A program made the position numbers and the translations under genes. DNA of 64,000 bases from Pseudomonas umsongensis (lineage in GTDB: Bacteria > Pseudomonadota > Gammaproteobacteria > Pseudomonadales > Pseudomonadaceae): NCBI RefSeq assembly GCF_002236105.1, contig NZ_NIWU01000002.1, positions 682,001-746,000 of the forward strand, written 5' to 3'. Positions within the stretch are counted from its first letter, which is position 1. The number at the start of each line of letters is the position of its first letter. This document shows positions 16,479 through 27,247 of this stretch, in pieces. The notes under the pieces were generated by a model. The model was not told the DNA's origin. It saw nothing but the letters and a program-made list of their open reading frames with translations, and did no database searches.

Positions 16479-16958
16479 ATGGGTATCGAAAAAGAAGAAC
16501 AAGGCAAGGCTGCCATTAGTGGGGCGAAAGATCATAATCCGGGAGTCGGAGGAATTAGAACAACCATTAAAAAAGGTGATATAGAGCGTCGGATCAATTT
16601 TGGTGATATTGATTTTCTTTCCTGGACTCCTGGTAATTTTTTGCTGAAGGCCTCAAATTCAGGAGCGGGTGGTGAAGCGAATTTAGAGTTTGGTTCGAAT
16701 CTGGATCTTTTAGTGGATACAGAATACGCAATCTCCTCAGATCCAGATGCAGTGGAGGCATATTGTGAAATTAAAGAGTTTATGGGTTTTGGATATTACA
16801 CGTTAGGAAATATCACTTTTACGACCTTGATTGAAGCTGGAGGTGAATTAAAAGTAGCCGGTAAATTTGATTTTAAGATTGTAAATTCCGCAGATCCAAC
16901 GGAAATCGTATATGTGCATTGCCCTGAGTTCGCTGTGAGTGCCAAGGTGCGCAAGTGA
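16479..16958 (+). CDS. orphan hypothetical protein (159 aa), AT-rich
   Basis: The preferred start at 16479 has a GAGGG site; an upstream in-frame start at 16371 would add an unlikely hydrophobic leader. The product begins MGIEKEEQGKAAISG, has no signal peptide or membrane span, and after residue 25 alternates short hydrophobic and polar stretches typical of beta strands (FGDIDFLSW, NITFTTLIE, GKFDFKIV). A/T-ending codons dominate, unlike the pca and emh genes on both sides, which suggests recent transfer. No family is recognised. A good terminator lies about 200 bp downstream. It could be a small beta-sandwich effector or binding protein, but this is conjecture. Confidence 0.65.
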   Translation: MGIEKEEQGKAAISGAKDHNPGVGGIRTTIKKGDIERRINFGDIDFLSWTPGNFLLKASNSGAGGEANLEFGSNLDLLVDTEYAISSDPDAVEAYCEIKEFMGFGYYTLGNITFTTLIEAGGELKVAGKFDFKIVNSADPTEIVYVHCPEFAVSAKVRK

Positions 16959-17157
16959 TTGGCCTGTTGTAATCATGTGCCGATAAGTATTTTAACGAAA
17001 AAGGCTTCGCCGACTCGCTCTAGGTGGGCTGTATATTTTAATGGCTAGATAGCGTGGATGTGGAATGTGAATTTGAGGGGTTTACCGGCAGCTGTATGTC
17101 ATTCGGCAAGTTATCAGGCTCAGATGCCGGCGATGTATATGATCTTTGGCCGCCATA

Positions 17158-17192
17158 CCAATAAGCCCACCATCGGTGGGCTTATTGGTTTT
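17158..17192 (+). terminator. Rho-independent terminator
   Basis: A perfect 14-bp stem (CCAATAAGCCCACC and complement) with a 3-nt loop and TTTT after it. It is oriented for plus-strand transcription from the orphan gene and lies 8 bp beyond the end of the minus-strand emhC. Confidence 0.8.
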
Positions 17193-17199
17193 ACTACTA

Positions 17200-18660
17200 T
17201 CAGAATAATTTCAACTTCGGCGCTTCTTCTTTTAGCGGCTCGTTCTTCGCCGTCTGTTCATTCCAGCCACCGCCCAGGGCCTTGTACAGGTTGACCTGGC
17301 TGACCAGTTGCGCCAGACGGTCGGTGATCAATGCCTGTTGGGCACTGAACAGCTGACGCTGGGCATCGAGGAAGGTCAGGTTGCTGTCGACACCGATGCG
17401 GTAACGACGCTCGGCCAGGCGGTAGTAGTCCTGGTTGGCGTTGACGAAGTCCTGCTGCGCCTGCAACTGCTGGACGTAGGTCTGGCGCGCGGCCAGGCCG
17501 TCGGCGACTTCCTGGAAGGCGGTCTGGATGGACTTCTCGTAGTTCGCCACGCCAATGTCTTTCTGGATTTTCGAATAATCCAGGCTGGCACGCAGGCTGC
17601 CGGCGTTGAAGATCGGCAGGTTGATCTGCGGCTGGAACAGCCAGGTGCCCGAGCCACCCTTGAACAGGCCGGACAGGTCCGGGCTGAGGGTCCCGGCGTT
17701 GGCCGTCAGGCTGATGCTCGGGAAGAACGCTGCCCGCGCCGCGCCAATGTTGGCGTTGGCGGCCTTGAGGTTGTACTCGGCTTGCAGGATGTCCGGGCGA
17801 CGCTGCAGCAAGTCCGACGGCAGGCCAGGCGGCACTTCGGCCAGCAGGTCGTCGTTCAGCGGTTTAGCCGCTTGCAGGTTGGCCGGGATGCCGGTGCCAA
17901 GCAGCAGCACCAGGCTGTTTTCATCCTGGGCGACCTGACGGGTGTACTTGGCCAGTTGCGCACGGGCGTTTTCCACCGAGGTGCGCGATTGTGCCAGGTC
18001 CAGGGCCGAAGCGACGCCCACTTCGTTGCTGCGCGCGGTGAGCTTGTAGCTCTCCTCGAACGCGGCGAGGGTGTCCTGGGTCAGCTTGAGCAGTTCCTTG
18101 TCGGCCTGCCAGGTCAGGTAGGCATTGGCCACGCTGGCCACCAGGCTGATCTGGGTGCTGCGCCGGCCTTCTTCGGTGGCGAAGTACTTCTGCAGGGCTT
18201 CTTCGTTCAGGCTGCGAATCCGACCGAACATATCCAGTTCATAGGCGCTGATGCCAACCGTGGCCGAGTAGGAACTGGTGATACCGGCCTCGCCGGTCTG
18301 CGAAGCGTCAGCCGGCAAGCGCTGGCGGCTGCCGGTACCGTTGGCCGAAACGGCCGGGAACAGATCGGCGCGCGAGATGCGGTATTGAGCCGCAAAGGCG
18401 TCGATGTTCAAGGCCGCGACACGCAGGTCGCGGTTGTTTTCCAGGGACAGCTGAATCAGTTGCTGCAGCGCCGGGTCATGGAAAAACTGCTTCCAGCCCT
18501 GCTCGGCAGCGGCCTGCGCCGGAGCCTGGGCTGGCGAATACGCCTGGCCCTGCGGGTATTGATCTGCCACCGGAGCGTCCGGCCGCTGATAGTCAGGTAT
18601 CAGCGAGCAGCCACCAAGCACGAATGCGGCGACGGCCAGGGAGAGTAGCGACTTGCTCAT
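17200..18660 (-). CDS. emhC: outer-membrane efflux channel EmhC/TtgC (OprM family)
   Basis: This 486-residue lipoprotein has a lipobox (VLGGC, Cys at about residue 18) and two OEP repeats of the TolC/OprM type, with the helical barrel segments rich in Gln/Ala. It forms the outer-membrane exit duct of the tripartite RND pump. Its ATG overlaps the stop of emhB by one base (TAATG), so the two are coupled. The gene order adaptor-pump-channel and the divergent TetR gene are those of ttgABC-ttgR in P. putida and emhABC-emhR in P. fluorescens. Confidence 0.93.
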   Translation of the reverse strand: MSKSLLSLAVAAFVLGGCSLIPDYQRPDAPVADQYPQGQAYSPAQAPAQAAAEQGWKQFFHDPALQQLIQLSLENNRDLRVAALNIDAFAAQYRISRADLFPAVSANGTGSRQRLPADASQTGEAGITSSYSATVGISAYELDMFGRIRSLNEEALQKYFATEEGRRSTQISLVASVANAYLTWQADKELLKLTQDTLAAFEESYKLTARSNEVGVASALDLAQSRTSVENARAQLAKYTRQVAQDENSLVLLLGTGIPANLQAAKPLNDDLLAEVPPGLPSDLLQRRPDILQAEYNLKAANANIGAARAAFFPSISLTANAGTLSPDLSGLFKGGSGTWLFQPQINLPIFNAGSLRASLDYSKIQKDIGVANYEKSIQTAFQEVADGLAARQTYVQQLQAQQDFVNANQDYYRLAERRYRIGVDSNLTFLDAQRQLFSAQQALITDRLAQLVSQVNLYKALGGGWNEQTAKNEPLKEEAPKLKLF

Positions 18661-21600
18661 TAGCCAGCCTCTTTAGAAGTTTCAATGGCGTCTTGCTGGT
18701 CGACGTTTTTACGCTGACCCAGGGCCGACACGGTGACGAAGAACAGTGGGACCCAGAAGATCGCCAGAACGGTTGCGGTGATCATACCGCCAATCACGCC
18801 GGTACCGATGGCATGCTGGCTACCGGAACCTGCACCCGTGGATATCGCCAGGGGCACCACGCCGAGCACGAACGCGAGCGAGGTCATGATGATGGGTCGC
18901 AGACGCATGCGGCAGGCTTCGATGGCCGCCTCGCGCAGGCTGCGCCCTTGTTCGTGCAGTTCCTTGGCGAATTCGACAATCAGGATGGCGTTTTTCGCCG
19001 CCAGGCCGATGGTCGTCAACAAGCCCACCTGGAAGTACACGTCGTTGGACAGGCCGCGCAGGCTGGTGGCCATCAGCGCACCGATGATCCCCAGCGGTAC
19101 CACCAGCATGACCGCGATCGGAATCGACCAGCTTTCATAGAGGGCCGCCAGGCACAGGAACACCATCAGCAACGACAAGGCGTACAGCGCAGGCGCTTGC
19201 GAACCCGACAAACGTTCCTCGTAGGACAACCCGGTCCAGGAAATACCGACGCCGGCCGGCAGTTTCTTGGCGATGGCCTCGACTTCGGCCATGGCTTCAC
19301 CGGTGGAGTAACCCGGTGCCGGGGCGCCGAGGACTTCCACCGCTTCCACGCCGTTGTAACGGGCCAGTTTCGGCGATCCGTAGATCCACTCACCCTTGGC
19401 GAACGCCGAGAACGGAACCATGGTGCCGACGCTGTTGCGCACGTACCACTTCTGCAAGTCCTCAGGGCTCATCCGCGCACCGGGCTGGCCTTGCACGTAA
19501 ACCTTCTTCACCCGACCGCGGTCGATGAAGTCGTTGACGTAGCTACTGCCCAGGGCGATCGACAGGGTGTTGTTGATGTCGGCGATGGTAATGCCCAGGG
19601 CACTGGCCTTCTCGTCGTCGATTTCCAGCTGGTATTGCGGCTCATCGTTCAAGCCGTTCGGACGCACTTGAGTCAGGATCTTGCTTTGCGCCGCCATGCC
19701 GAGGAACTGGTTGCGGGCTTCCATCAGCTTGTCGTGACCGATACCGGCGCGGTCCTGCAGGAACACGTCGAAACCGGTGGCGTTACCCAATTCCAGTACC
19801 GCCGGTGGCGCGAAGGCAAACACCATGGCGTCACGGAAGGTGAAGAAGTGCTGCTGGGCACGGGCTGCGACCTTGAACACGCTATTGTCGGCGTTACGGT
19901 CTTCCCATGGGCGCAGCATGATGAACGCCATGCCCGAGCTTTGGCCACGGCCGGCGAAGTTGAAGCCGGTCACGGTAAACACCGAGTTCACCGCGTCGCC
20001 TTCACCGCCATCCTTGCCCGGACGCAGCAGGAATTCACGCATTTCGTCCACGACCACCTGGGTGCGCTGGGACGTTGATCCGGCGGGGGTCTGTACCTGG
20101 GCGAACAATACGCCCTGGTCTTCTTCCGGCAGGAACGCGGTTGGAATGCGGGTGAACAGCCAGATCATGCCAACGACGATGATGATATAGGCCAGCAGGT
20201 ACGGCGCCTTGTGCGTCAGCATGCTGCCGACGCCACGCTCGTAGCTTTTGACACCACGGTCGAAGTTGCGGTTGAACCAGCCGAAGAAACCGCGTTTCGG
20301 GGTGTGGTGCTCGCCCTTGGGAATCGCCTTGAGCATGGTGGCGCAGAGCGCCGGCGTGAAGATCAGGGCCACCAGTACCGACAGGGCCATGGCCGAGACG
20401 ATGGTGATCGAGAACTGCTTGTAGATCACACCGGTGGAGCCGCTGAAGAAGGCCATTGGCAACAGCACCGCCGACAGCACCAGGGCGATACCGACCAGTG
20501 CTCCCTGGATCTGCCCCATGGATTTCTTGGTCGCTTCCTTGGGCGACAGGCCTTCTTCGCTCATCACCCGTTCGACGTTTTCCACCACGACGATGGCATC
20601 GTCCACCAGCAAGCCGATGGCCAGCACCATACCGAACATGGTCAGGGTATTGATGCTGAAACCGGCTGCCGCGAGGATCCCGAATGTACCGAGCAATACC
20701 ACCGGTACCGTCATCGTGGTGATGATGGTGGCGCGGAAGTTCTGCAGGAACAGGAACATCACCAGGAACACCAGCCCGACCGCTTCGACCAGGGTGTGAA
20801 CCACGCCCTTGATCGATTCGGTCACCACCGGCGTGGTGTCGTACGGGAACACCACTTCCATCCCTTCGGGGAAGAACGGCTTGAGGTTGTCGATGGTCGT
20901 GCGCAGGGCCTTGGCGGTATCCAGGGCGTTGGCGCCAGTGGCCAGTTTCACGGCCAGGCCGGACGCCGGGGCGCCGTTGAACTGGGCGTTGATGCTGTAG
21001 TTCTCACCACCCAGGCCGACGCTGGCGACATCCCTGAGGCGAACCTGGGAGCCGTCCTTGTTGACCTTGAGCAGGATCTTTTCGAATTGCTCGGCGGTCT
21101 GCAGGCGGGTCTTGCCGATGATCGTCGCGTTCAGCTGCGTGCCGGGCAGGGCGGGCAGGCCGCCGAGCTGGCCGGACGAGACCTGGACGTTCTGTGCGGC
21201 GATGGCGGTTTTGACATCGATCGGGGTCAGGTTGAAGTTGTTCAACTTTGCCGGGTCGAGCCAGATGCGCATGGCGTACTGGGAGCCGAATACCTGGAAG
21301 TCGCCGACGCCGGCGGTCCGCGAGATCGGGTCCTGCATGTTGGACACGATGTAGTTGGACAGGTCGTCCTTGGTCATGCTGCCGTCACGCGACACCACGC
21401 CGATGACCAGCAGGAAGTTCTTCACTGCCTTGGTCACGCGGATACCTTGTTGCTGCACTTCCTGCGGCAACAGCGGGGTGGCCAGGTTCAGCTTGTTCTG
21501 GACCTGGACCTGCGCGGTATCGGAGTTGGTGCCTTGCTCGAAGGTCGCGGTAATGGTCATGGTGCCATCGGAGTTACTTTCCGAAGACACATAACGCAAA

Positions 21601-21821
21601 TTGTCGATACCGTTTAGCTGCTGCTCGATCACCTGGACCACGGTGTCCTGCACGGTTTGCGCAGAAGCGCCCGGGTAGGTCACGGAAATGGCGATAGCCG
21701 GAGGCGCAATGCTCGGGTATTGGTTGATCGGCAACTTGAGGATCGATAGAGCCCCGACCAGCATGATCACCAGGGCGATTACCCAGGCGAAGATCGGACG
21801 GTCGATGAAGAATCTGGACAT
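18660..21821 (-). CDS. emhB: RND efflux pump EmhB/TtgB (HAE-1 family)
   Basis: A full-length 1053-residue HAE-1 pump starting [20 protein letters not shown]. The proton-relay aspartates are present in [16 protein letters not shown] (about 405-410), and the partner Lys in [17 protein letters not shown]. Two large periplasmic loops and 12 spans fit AcrB/MexB. Homologues export antibiotics, solvents and, for EmhB, polycyclic aromatic hydrocarbons. It is 3 bp downstream of emhA and overlaps emhC. Confidence 0.95.
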   Translation of the reverse strand: MSRFFIDRPIFAWVIALVIMLVGALSILKLPINQYPSIAPPAIAISVTYPGASAQTVQDTVVQVIEQQLNGIDNLRYVSSESNSDGTMTITATFEQGTNSDTAQVQVQNKLNLATPLLPQEVQQQGIRVTKAVKNFLLVIGVVSRDGSMTKDDLSNYIVSNMQDPISRTAGVGDFQVFGSQYAMRIWLDPAKLNNFNLTPIDVKTAIAAQNVQVSSGQLGGLPALPGTQLNATIIGKTRLQTAEQFEKILLKVNKDGSQVRLRDVASVGLGGENYSINAQFNGAPASGLAVKLATGANALDTAKALRTTIDNLKPFFPEGMEVVFPYDTTPVVTESIKGVVHTLVEAVGLVFLVMFLFLQNFRATIITTMTVPVVLLGTFGILAAAGFSINTLTMFGMVLAIGLLVDDAIVVVENVERVMSEEGLSPKEATKKSMGQIQGALVGIALVLSAVLLPMAFFSGSTGVIYKQFSITIVSAMALSVLVALIFTPALCATMLKAIPKGEHHTPKRGFFGWFNRNFDRGVKSYERGVGSMLTHKAPYLLAYIIIVVGMIWLFTRIPTAFLPEEDQGVLFAQVQTPAGSTSQRTQVVVDEMREFLLRPGKDGGEGDAVNSVFTVTGFNFAGRGQSSGMAFIMLRPWEDRNADNSVFKVAARAQQHFFTFRDAMVFAFAPPAVLELGNATGFDVFLQDRAGIGHDKLMEARNQFLGMAAQSKILTQVRPNGLNDEPQYQLEIDDEKASALGITIADINNTLSIALGSSYVNDFIDRGRVKKVYVQGQPGARMSPEDLQKWYVRNSVGTMVPFSAFAKGEWIYGSPKLARYNGVEAVEVLGAPAPGYSTGEAMAEVEAIAKKLPAGVGISWTGLSYEERLSGSQAPALYALSLLMVFLCLAALYESWSIPIAVMLVVPLGIIGALMATSLRGLSNDVYFQVGLLTTIGLAAKNAILIVEFAKELHEQGRSLREAAIEACRMRLRPIIMTSLAFVLGVVPLAISTGAGSGSQHAIGTGVIGGMITATVLAIFWVPLFFVTVSALGQRKNVDQQDAIETSKEAG

Positions 21822-21824
21822 GGA

Positions 21825-22982
21825 TTACTCCCCTTGGCCGCTGGAAGCCTGCTCAGCTGGCTTGGCGGGGGCCGGGTTTTTTGTGCCGACGTTGGTGGCG
21901 TCAGTGGGCTTGACTTCGATGCCCGGCTTGACGAATTGCAGGCCTTCGGTGATCAGGCGATCGCCGGCCTTCAGGCCGTCTTCGATCAGCCATTGGTTGC
22001 CGACGGTGCGGTTAGCCTTGAGCTGACGCAGTTCGACCTTGTTGTCGGGACCTACGACCAGCGCGGTCGGCATGCCTTTGAGGTCGCGGGTGACGCCTTG
22101 TTGCGGCGCCAGGATCGCGGCGCTGTTCACGCCTGCCTGCAACTGGGCGTGCACGAACATGCCCGGCAGAAGGGTGTGGTCAGGGTTCGGGAACACGGCG
22201 CGCAGGGTCACAGAGCCGGTGGTCTGGTCAACCGAGACCTCGGAGAACTCCAGCTTGCCGTCGAGCTTGTACTGGCTGCCATCCTCGAGGGTCAGTTTGA
22301 CTTTCGCGGCGTTGTCGCCGGCTTTTTGCAGACGACCGCTTTCCAGTTCGCGGCGCAGCGTAAGCAGCTCGACCGAAGACTGGGTGACGTCGACGTAGAT
22401 CGGGTCCAGCTGTTGGATCACCGCCATCGCTTCGGCCTGGCCGTTGCTGACCAGTGCACCTTCGGTGACCGACGAGCGACCGATCCGACCGGTCAACGGC
22501 GCATAGACCTTGGTGTAGCGCACGTTGATCTGGGCCGTTTGCAGTGCGGCTTCCGATTGCAGGCGATTGGCCACGGCGGTGTCGTATTCCTGGCGGCTCA
22601 CGGCCTGTTCGTCGACCAGTTGCTTGTAGCGGTCAGAGATCGACTTGGTCGAACGCAAGTTGGCTTCGGCGCTTTTGAGCGTAGCGTCATAAACCGATGG
22701 ATCGATCTGATACAGCTGCTGACCGGCCTTGACGTCGCCGCCTTCCTTGAAAAGACGCTTGAGAATGATGCCGTTGACCTGTGGGCGCACTTCGGCAATG
22801 CGGAATGCACTGGTGCGACCCGGCAGATCGGACGTCAACGTAAACGTTTGCGTCTGCAGAGTGACGACGCCGACCTGAGGCGGTGGTGCGGCCGGAGGGG
22901 CCTCTTCTTTTTTACATCCGCTGAGCAGCGATGCCAGGGCGACGGCGGCGACCAGAGCGGTAACAGCTGGCTTGAATTGCAT
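21825..22982 (-). CDS. emhA: RND periplasmic adaptor EmhA/TtgA
   Basis: This 385-residue membrane-fusion lipoprotein has a lipobox (LLSGC, Cys about 24), a lipoyl half-motif around residues 65-90, an alpha-hairpin at about 100-165 and beta-barrel domains after it. It links the pump to the channel. The start at 22982 has GAGGA upstream; a longer frame from 23018 overlaps the promoter and is rejected. It is the first gene of the operon. The EmhR/TtgR-like operator lies 84-122 bp upstream. Confidence 0.94.
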   Translation of the reverse strand: MQFKPAVTALVAAVALASLLSGCKKEEAPPAAPPPQVGVVTLQTQTFTLTSDLPGRTSAFRIAEVRPQVNGIILKRLFKEGGDVKAGQQLYQIDPSVYDATLKSAEANLRSTKSISDRYKQLVDEQAVSRQEYDTAVANRLQSEAALQTAQINVRYTKVYAPLTGRIGRSSVTEGALVSNGQAEAMAVIQQLDPIYVDVTQSSVELLTLRRELESGRLQKAGDNAAKVKLTLEDGSQYKLDGKLEFSEVSVDQTTGSVTLRAVFPNPDHTLLPGMFVHAQLQAGVNSAAILAPQQGVTRDLKGMPTALVVGPDNKVELRQLKANRTVGNQWLIEDGLKAGDRLITEGLQFVKPGIEVKPTDATNVGTKNPAPAKPAEQASSGQGE

Positions 22983-23065
22983 GAAAATCCTCGGGTCAGG
23001 CGCGAAACAAACGCACAAGAAAAAATTGAAGGTTAAAAAGTGGGGGCCGAGTGGATAAGTAGCAT

Positions 23066-23104
23066 GCTAAGGAATATACTTACGTTCATGGCTGTTTGTA
23101 AATA
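23066..23104. promoter_or_regulatory. EmhR/TtgR operator in the emhA-emhR intergenic region
   Basis: GCTAAGGAATATACTTACGT at 23066-23085, followed by TCATGGCTGTTTGTAAATA to 23104, closely resembles the published TtgR operator of P. putida (its complement contains TATTTACAAAC and GTAAGTATATTCC). It is a long imperfect inverted repeat around GTAAGTATA/TTTGTAAATA. Recognition is from memory of the P. putida site and should be aligned. Confidence 0.75.
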
Positions 23105-23249
23105 CCTTGGTCACGTACCCATTCCGTTACAAACGCCGTCGCAAGGTTCGAATTGTAGGCCCGGGGACGATACCCAAGAGCACTCGCCCCGCTTTTATTC
23201 AGCTGATATCCAGACATCGCTGAAGCATCCTGATTGAGGTTGTACTGCC

Positions 23250-23882
23250 ATGGTCCGTCGTACCAAAGAGGAAGCTCAAGAAACCCGCAGCCAGATAATT
23301 GAGGCGGCAGAAAAAGCCTTTTTTGAAAGGGGCGTGGCGCGCACGACACTGGCGGATATCGCGACCCTGGCCGGCGTCACTCGTGGGGCTATCTACTGGC
23401 ATTTCAGCAACAAGGCGGATCTGGTGCAGGCCATGCTCGACACCCTGCACGAGCCTCTGGATGAAATGGCCAAGGCCAGCGTAGACGCGGACGAACTCGA
23501 CCCCTTGGGCTGCATGCGCAAGCTGTTGATTCATTTGTTTCATCAAGTTGCTTTGGACCCGAAAACCCGACGCATCAACGAAATTCTGTTTCATAAGTGC
23601 GAGTTCACCGATGAAATGTGCGACCTGCGCCTTCAGCGTGTGGCGGCCAGCCTGGACTGCAATGTACAGATCGACCTGGCCTTGAGTAACGCCGTGAATC
23701 GCGGGCAATTGCCGGAAAACCTCGACACGGCTCGCGCGGCCATCAGCCTGCATGCCTATATCGATGGCATCCTGTACCAGTGGCTGCTGGCGCCCGACAG
23801 TTTTCAACTGCACCTTGACGCAGAGCGTTGGGTTGAAACCGGGTTGGACATGCTGCGCTTGAGCCCCAGTCTGCGCAAATGA
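23250..23882 (+). CDS. emhR: TetR-family repressor EmhR/TtgR
   Basis: The protein is 210 residues, identical in length to TtgR, and starts [20 protein letters not shown]. The TetR HTH is at about residues 29-52 ([21 protein letters not shown]), followed by a ligand-binding domain ending [17 protein letters not shown], which matches the TtgR tail. In P. putida TtgR represses its own gene and ttgABC and is released by plant antimicrobials and antibiotics. It is divergent from emhA with a shared operator. Confidence 0.93.
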   Translation: MVRRTKEEAQETRSQIIEAAEKAFFERGVARTTLADIATLAGVTRGAIYWHFSNKADLVQAMLDTLHEPLDEMAKASVDADELDPLGCMRKLLIHLFHQVALDPKTRRINEILFHKCEFTDEMCDLRLQRVAASLDCNVQIDLALSNAVNRGQLPENLDTARAAISLHAYIDGILYQWLLAPDSFQLHLDAERWVETGLDMLRLSPSLRK

Positions 23883-24106
23883 AACAATATGTAGAATTGG
23901 AGGCGAGCGCTGATCCTTCAGCGCTCGTCTGTTCGCGATGGCATGCTTTTATATACGTACGCGTGCCAGGTTGAAAGGTAGCGAGTTTCGTATTTTGTAG
24001 GGAATTTGTGTCGTGGGTAGTAAGGCAGGCTCAGACGCAGAGGTGAACACTCGCGTGACAAATGCCCTGGCTGACCACGCTTGTCGAACCGGCGGATTGG
24101 CCACCA

Positions 24107-24766
24107 TCAGCCCAGGATGATTTCTACCTCGAAGTCGAAGGGCGCCTCATCACCCATTCGAGTGGTTGTGGTCGAGCACTTGATACTGGATGAGCCAATC
24201 GACGTGACGGTGTTTTTTACACTTGGCCTGAGCGTTGGCGTATGAACGCCAAATGACGTATTCATGATCATGCCCAGATCGAAGCGGACTCCGATATGAT
24301 TATCGACGAAGTCTATAAACTGATTGAACATGATTTTGTTTTTAGGCCAGGGGTAGGCATAGCTATAGTCAAAGTCGCATTTAAATGCAGTTTGTCCTTG
24401 GGTGGGCGTCTGGAACGATTCGCGCTCTGCCTTGCTCATGGGTAAGCTGGTCTGGGCAATACCGAATGTATGAGACGTGTTATTGATGATTTTGACAATC
24501 ACACGCGTATGTTTTGGACCCCTTTTCTGATTTCGCCATTGTTCGATTTTTTGATTCAGCGCGTTCGTATATTCCGCTTCTTCCAGCAAATCAATCAGCT
24601 CCACCTTGGCCTTGCCTACCAGATCGTCCAGCATGGCCTGGTATTCCTCGCTGAGCAGGTGCGGCGAAAGCTGGTAAAGAATACCGATAGAGGTAGCTTT
24701 AAAGAACGCGAACAATTGGTCGTAGGGTTGGTTAACTTCGTTGTCAGTGTCTTCACTGGTGTTCAT
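24107..24766 (-). CDS. orphan hypothetical protein (219 aa)
   Basis: The start has an AAAGGAA ribosome site 6 nt before ATG (24766). The N-terminal part (about 1-80) is acidic and helical; the C-terminal part (about 85-219) is beta-rich and begins TRVIVKIINNTSHTFGIAQ, then shows Thr/Ser-rich strands (SIGSSSIKCSTTTTRMG). There is no signal peptide or membrane span. The beta part with an INNTS start is reminiscent in layout of small pore-forming or lectin-like folds, but I cannot name a family. Codon use is more A/T-ending than its neighbours. It lies alone between emhR and a terminator-bounded xenB cassette. Confidence 0.65.
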   Translation of the reverse strand: MNTSEDTDNEVNQPYDQLFAFFKATSIGILYQLSPHLLSEEYQAMLDDLVGKAKVELIDLLEEAEYTNALNQKIEQWRNQKRGPKHTRVIVKIINNTSHTFGIAQTSLPMSKAERESFQTPTQGQTAFKCDFDYSYAYPWPKNKIMFNQFIDFVDNHIGVRFDLGMIMNTSFGVHTPTLRPSVKNTVTSIGSSSIKCSTTTTRMGDEAPFDFEVEIILG

Positions 24767-24921
24767 GTCGATTCCTTTCGATAAAGTTTTGTCTTAGTTA
24801 TGAGGAGTACAGCTGTCTGTGGAAAATTTATTATCTGTATTGGTGGTGCGTGCCGGAAGAGGTGGATGATGTCTGGATGTGTGTTGAATGCTTTTTTAGT
24901 GTGCTCGAAAGTTATTTTAAT

Positions 24922-24955
24922 AAAAAAGCCCCGGCGCTTTCGAGTCGGGGCTTTT
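24922..24955 (-). terminator. Rho-independent terminator after xenB
   Basis: On the minus strand the stem GCCCCGACT...GGGGC is followed by six T residues, 20 bp after the xenB stop. Confidence 0.8.
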
Positions 24956-24974
24956 GCGTTTCAAGCTATGAAAC

Positions 24975-26024
24975 TTACAGCGTCGGGTAGTCGATGTATC
25001 CCACCGGGCCCTTGGCGTAGAACAGCTCCGGACGAGCCTCGTTGAGCGGCGTATCCGCTTTCAGGCGCGCCGGCAAGTCCGGGTTGGCAATGAATGGCAC
25101 ACCGAAGGCGACTGCATCAGCCTTGCCGCTCGCCAGCCAGGCATTGGCGCTGTCCTTGGTAAAGCGTTCGTTGATGATGTACGGGCCACCGAAGGCTTCC
25201 TTGATTTGCGGTCCCAGGCTGTCGGCGCCTTCTTTTTCGCGCGAGCAGATGAAGGCGATGCCGCGTTTGCCCAGTTCGCGAGCGACGTAGGTGAAGGTTT
25301 CGGCCAGGTTGTCGTCACCCATGTCATGGGAGTCGGCGCGAGGTGCCAGGTGCACACCGACACGGCCGGCGCCCCAGACCTCGATCGCGGCATCGGTCAC
25401 TTCCAGCAACAGCCGGGCACGGTTTTCCACGGAACCGCCGTATTGGTCGGTGCGCTGGTTGGTGCTGCTTTGCAGGAACTGGTCGAGCAGGTAGCCGTTG
25501 GCGCCGTGGATTTCCACGCCATCAAAACCGGCGGCCTTGGCGTTTTCGGCACCCACGCGGTAAGCGTCGACGATGTCGGCGATTTCAGCGGTTTCCAGCG
25601 CGCGGGGCGTTGGGTAATCGGCCAGTGGACGCACCAGGCTGACGTGGCCTTTAGGCTGGATGGCGCTTGGGGCGACCGGTTTTTCGCCATTCAGGTACGA
25701 CTCGTGGGACACCCGGCCGACGTGCCACAGTTGCAGGAAGATCTTGCCGCCCGCGCCGTGGATCGCCTTGGTGACGTTGGTCCAGCCGCGCACCTGGTCG
25801 TTGGACCAGATGCCCGGGGTGTCCGGGTAGCCGACGCCCATCGGGGTGACCGAAGTGGCTTCGCTGAGGATCAGGCCAGCCGAAGCGCGTTGTACGTAAT
25901 ATTCGGCCATCAACGCGTTGGGCACACGGCCTTCGTCGGCGCGGCAGCGGGTCAGCGGGGCCATGATGATGCGGTTAGCCAGCTCGAGGTCGCCCAGTTT
26001 GATCGGATCGAAAATAGTCGTCAT
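24975..26024 (-). CDS. xenB: Old Yellow Enzyme-family alkene/xenobiotic reductase XenB
   Basis: A 349-residue FMN-dependent ene-reductase (TIM barrel), the length of P. fluorescens XenB. It shows the OYE landmarks: MAPLTRCRADEG near residue 21, LQLWHVGRVSH near 97, FDGVEIHGANGYLLDQFLQS near 168-187 (His/Asn that bind substrate), and CSREKEGADS. XenB reduces activated alkenes, nitro compounds and nitrate esters with NADPH. It is the last gene of an ArsR-MFS-xenB set, which suggests induction by an electrophile. Confidence 0.92.
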   Translation of the reverse strand: MTTIFDPIKLGDLELANRIIMAPLTRCRADEGRVPNALMAEYYVQRASAGLILSEATSVTPMGVGYPDTPGIWSNDQVRGWTNVTKAIHGAGGKIFLQLWHVGRVSHESYLNGEKPVAPSAIQPKGHVSLVRPLADYPTPRALETAEIADIVDAYRVGAENAKAAGFDGVEIHGANGYLLDQFLQSSTNQRTDQYGGSVENRARLLLEVTDAAIEVWGAGRVGVHLAPRADSHDMGDDNLAETFTYVARELGKRGIAFICSREKEGADSLGPQIKEAFGGPYIINERFTKDSANAWLASGKADAVAFGVPFIANPDLPARLKADTPLNEARPELFYAKGPVGYIDYPTL

Positions 26025-26045
26025 GAAATAGCTCTCTTGTGAAGA

Positions 26046-27212
26046 TCAGTTGGTAACGGGGGCCAGTTCGGGGTCACCGCTCTGACGGAAAGTGATCAGG
26101 GTCGCCAGCAGGGCGAGTACCGCGAGGGCCGCTGCCGCGAGAGGCACGCTGGTCAGGCCGAAACCGTGGGCGATGACGCTGCCACCGACCCAGGCGCCCA
26201 ATGCGTTGCCGACGTTGAAGGCGCCGATGTTCAGGGTCGAGACCAGGTTCGGTGCCGCCTTGCCGTAGGTCACCACGTTGACTTGCAGGGCAGGCACGGC
26301 GGCGAAACACGCGGTGGCCCAGAGGAACAGGGTGATTTCGGTCGGGATCAGCGCGACGCTGGTCCAGGTCAGTACGGTGGAGACCACGGCCATGGCGATG
26401 AAGACGCCGATCAGGGTTGCCGCCAGGCCTTTGTCCGCCAGCTTGCCACCGATGATGTTGCCGACGGTCAAACCCAGGCCGATGAGCATCAAGGTCCAGG
26501 TCACGCCACGGGGCGAGACACCGGTGACTTCGCCCAGCAGTGGCGCTACGTAAGTGAACAGGGTGAATACAGAGGCGGCGAACAGTGCCGTCATGCTCAG
26601 GGACAACCAGATACCGGCGCCTTTGAGGGCGCGCAATTCGGCGCGCATGTCGAGTTTTTCTTCATCGCGGTTGGCCGGCAGGAAGCGGATCAGGCCGATC
26701 AATGCGATTACGCCGATCACGGTCACCGCCCAGAAAGTCGAGCGCCAGCCGGCCTGTTGGCCGAGCGCGGTGCCCAGCGGTACGCCGAGGACGTTGGCCA
26801 GGGTCAGGCCGGTGAACATCAAGGCCACGGCCGAGGCGCGCTTGTTGGCGGGCACCAGGCCTGCCGCCACCACCGAACCGATGCCGAAGAACGCACCATG
26901 GCACAGGGCGGTCACCACTCGGGCAAACATCAGCACGTTGTAGTCACTGGCTACCGCGCAAAGCAGGTTACCGACAATGAAAATGCCCATCAACGCTACC
27001 AGGGCGGCCTTGCGCGGCAGCCGGGCGGTGGCCAGTGCCATGAATGGCGCACCAATGGCCACGCCCAAGGCGTAACCGGTTACCAGCCAGCCGGCACCGG
27101 GGATCGACACACCGAGGTCGGCCGCCACATCGGGCAGCAAGCCCATGATGACGAACTCGGTGGTGCCGATGGCGAAGGCGCTTAACGCCAATATGAGTAG
27201 CGAGAGGGGCAT
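26046..27212 (-). CDS. MFS transporter, DHA1/AraJ type
   Basis: A 388-residue, 12-span transporter starting MPLSLLILALSAFAIGTTEF. The span-1 motif FAIGTTEFVIMGLLPDVA is typical of DHA1 drug:H+ antiporters related to E. coli YdhP/AraJ. It lies 21 bp upstream of xenB and 35 bp downstream of an ArsR gene on the same strand, so the three probably form one operon. Its substrate is unknown; export of an electrophilic or aromatic compound would fit the context. Confidence 0.85.
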   Translation of the reverse strand: MPLSLLILALSAFAIGTTEFVIMGLLPDVAADLGVSIPGAGWLVTGYALGVAIGAPFMALATARLPRKAALVALMGIFIVGNLLCAVASDYNVLMFARVVTALCHGAFFGIGSVVAAGLVPANKRASAVALMFTGLTLANVLGVPLGTALGQQAGWRSTFWAVTVIGVIALIGLIRFLPANRDEEKLDMRAELRALKGAGIWLSLSMTALFAASVFTLFTYVAPLLGEVTGVSPRGVTWTLMLIGLGLTVGNIIGGKLADKGLAATLIGVFIAMAVVSTVLTWTSVALIPTEITLFLWATACFAAVPALQVNVVTYGKAAPNLVSTLNIGAFNVGNALGAWVGGSVIAHGFGLTSVPLAAAALAVLALLATLITFRQSGDPELAPVTN

Positions 27213-27247
27213 GGGTGGATTCCTTGTCGGCTGGCTGACGTAAAGGG

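Noticed and set aside
18624..20078. 484-codon plus-strand frame opposite emhB
   Set aside because: Antisense shadow of the RND pump; low-complexity Gly/His/Gln/Arg product.
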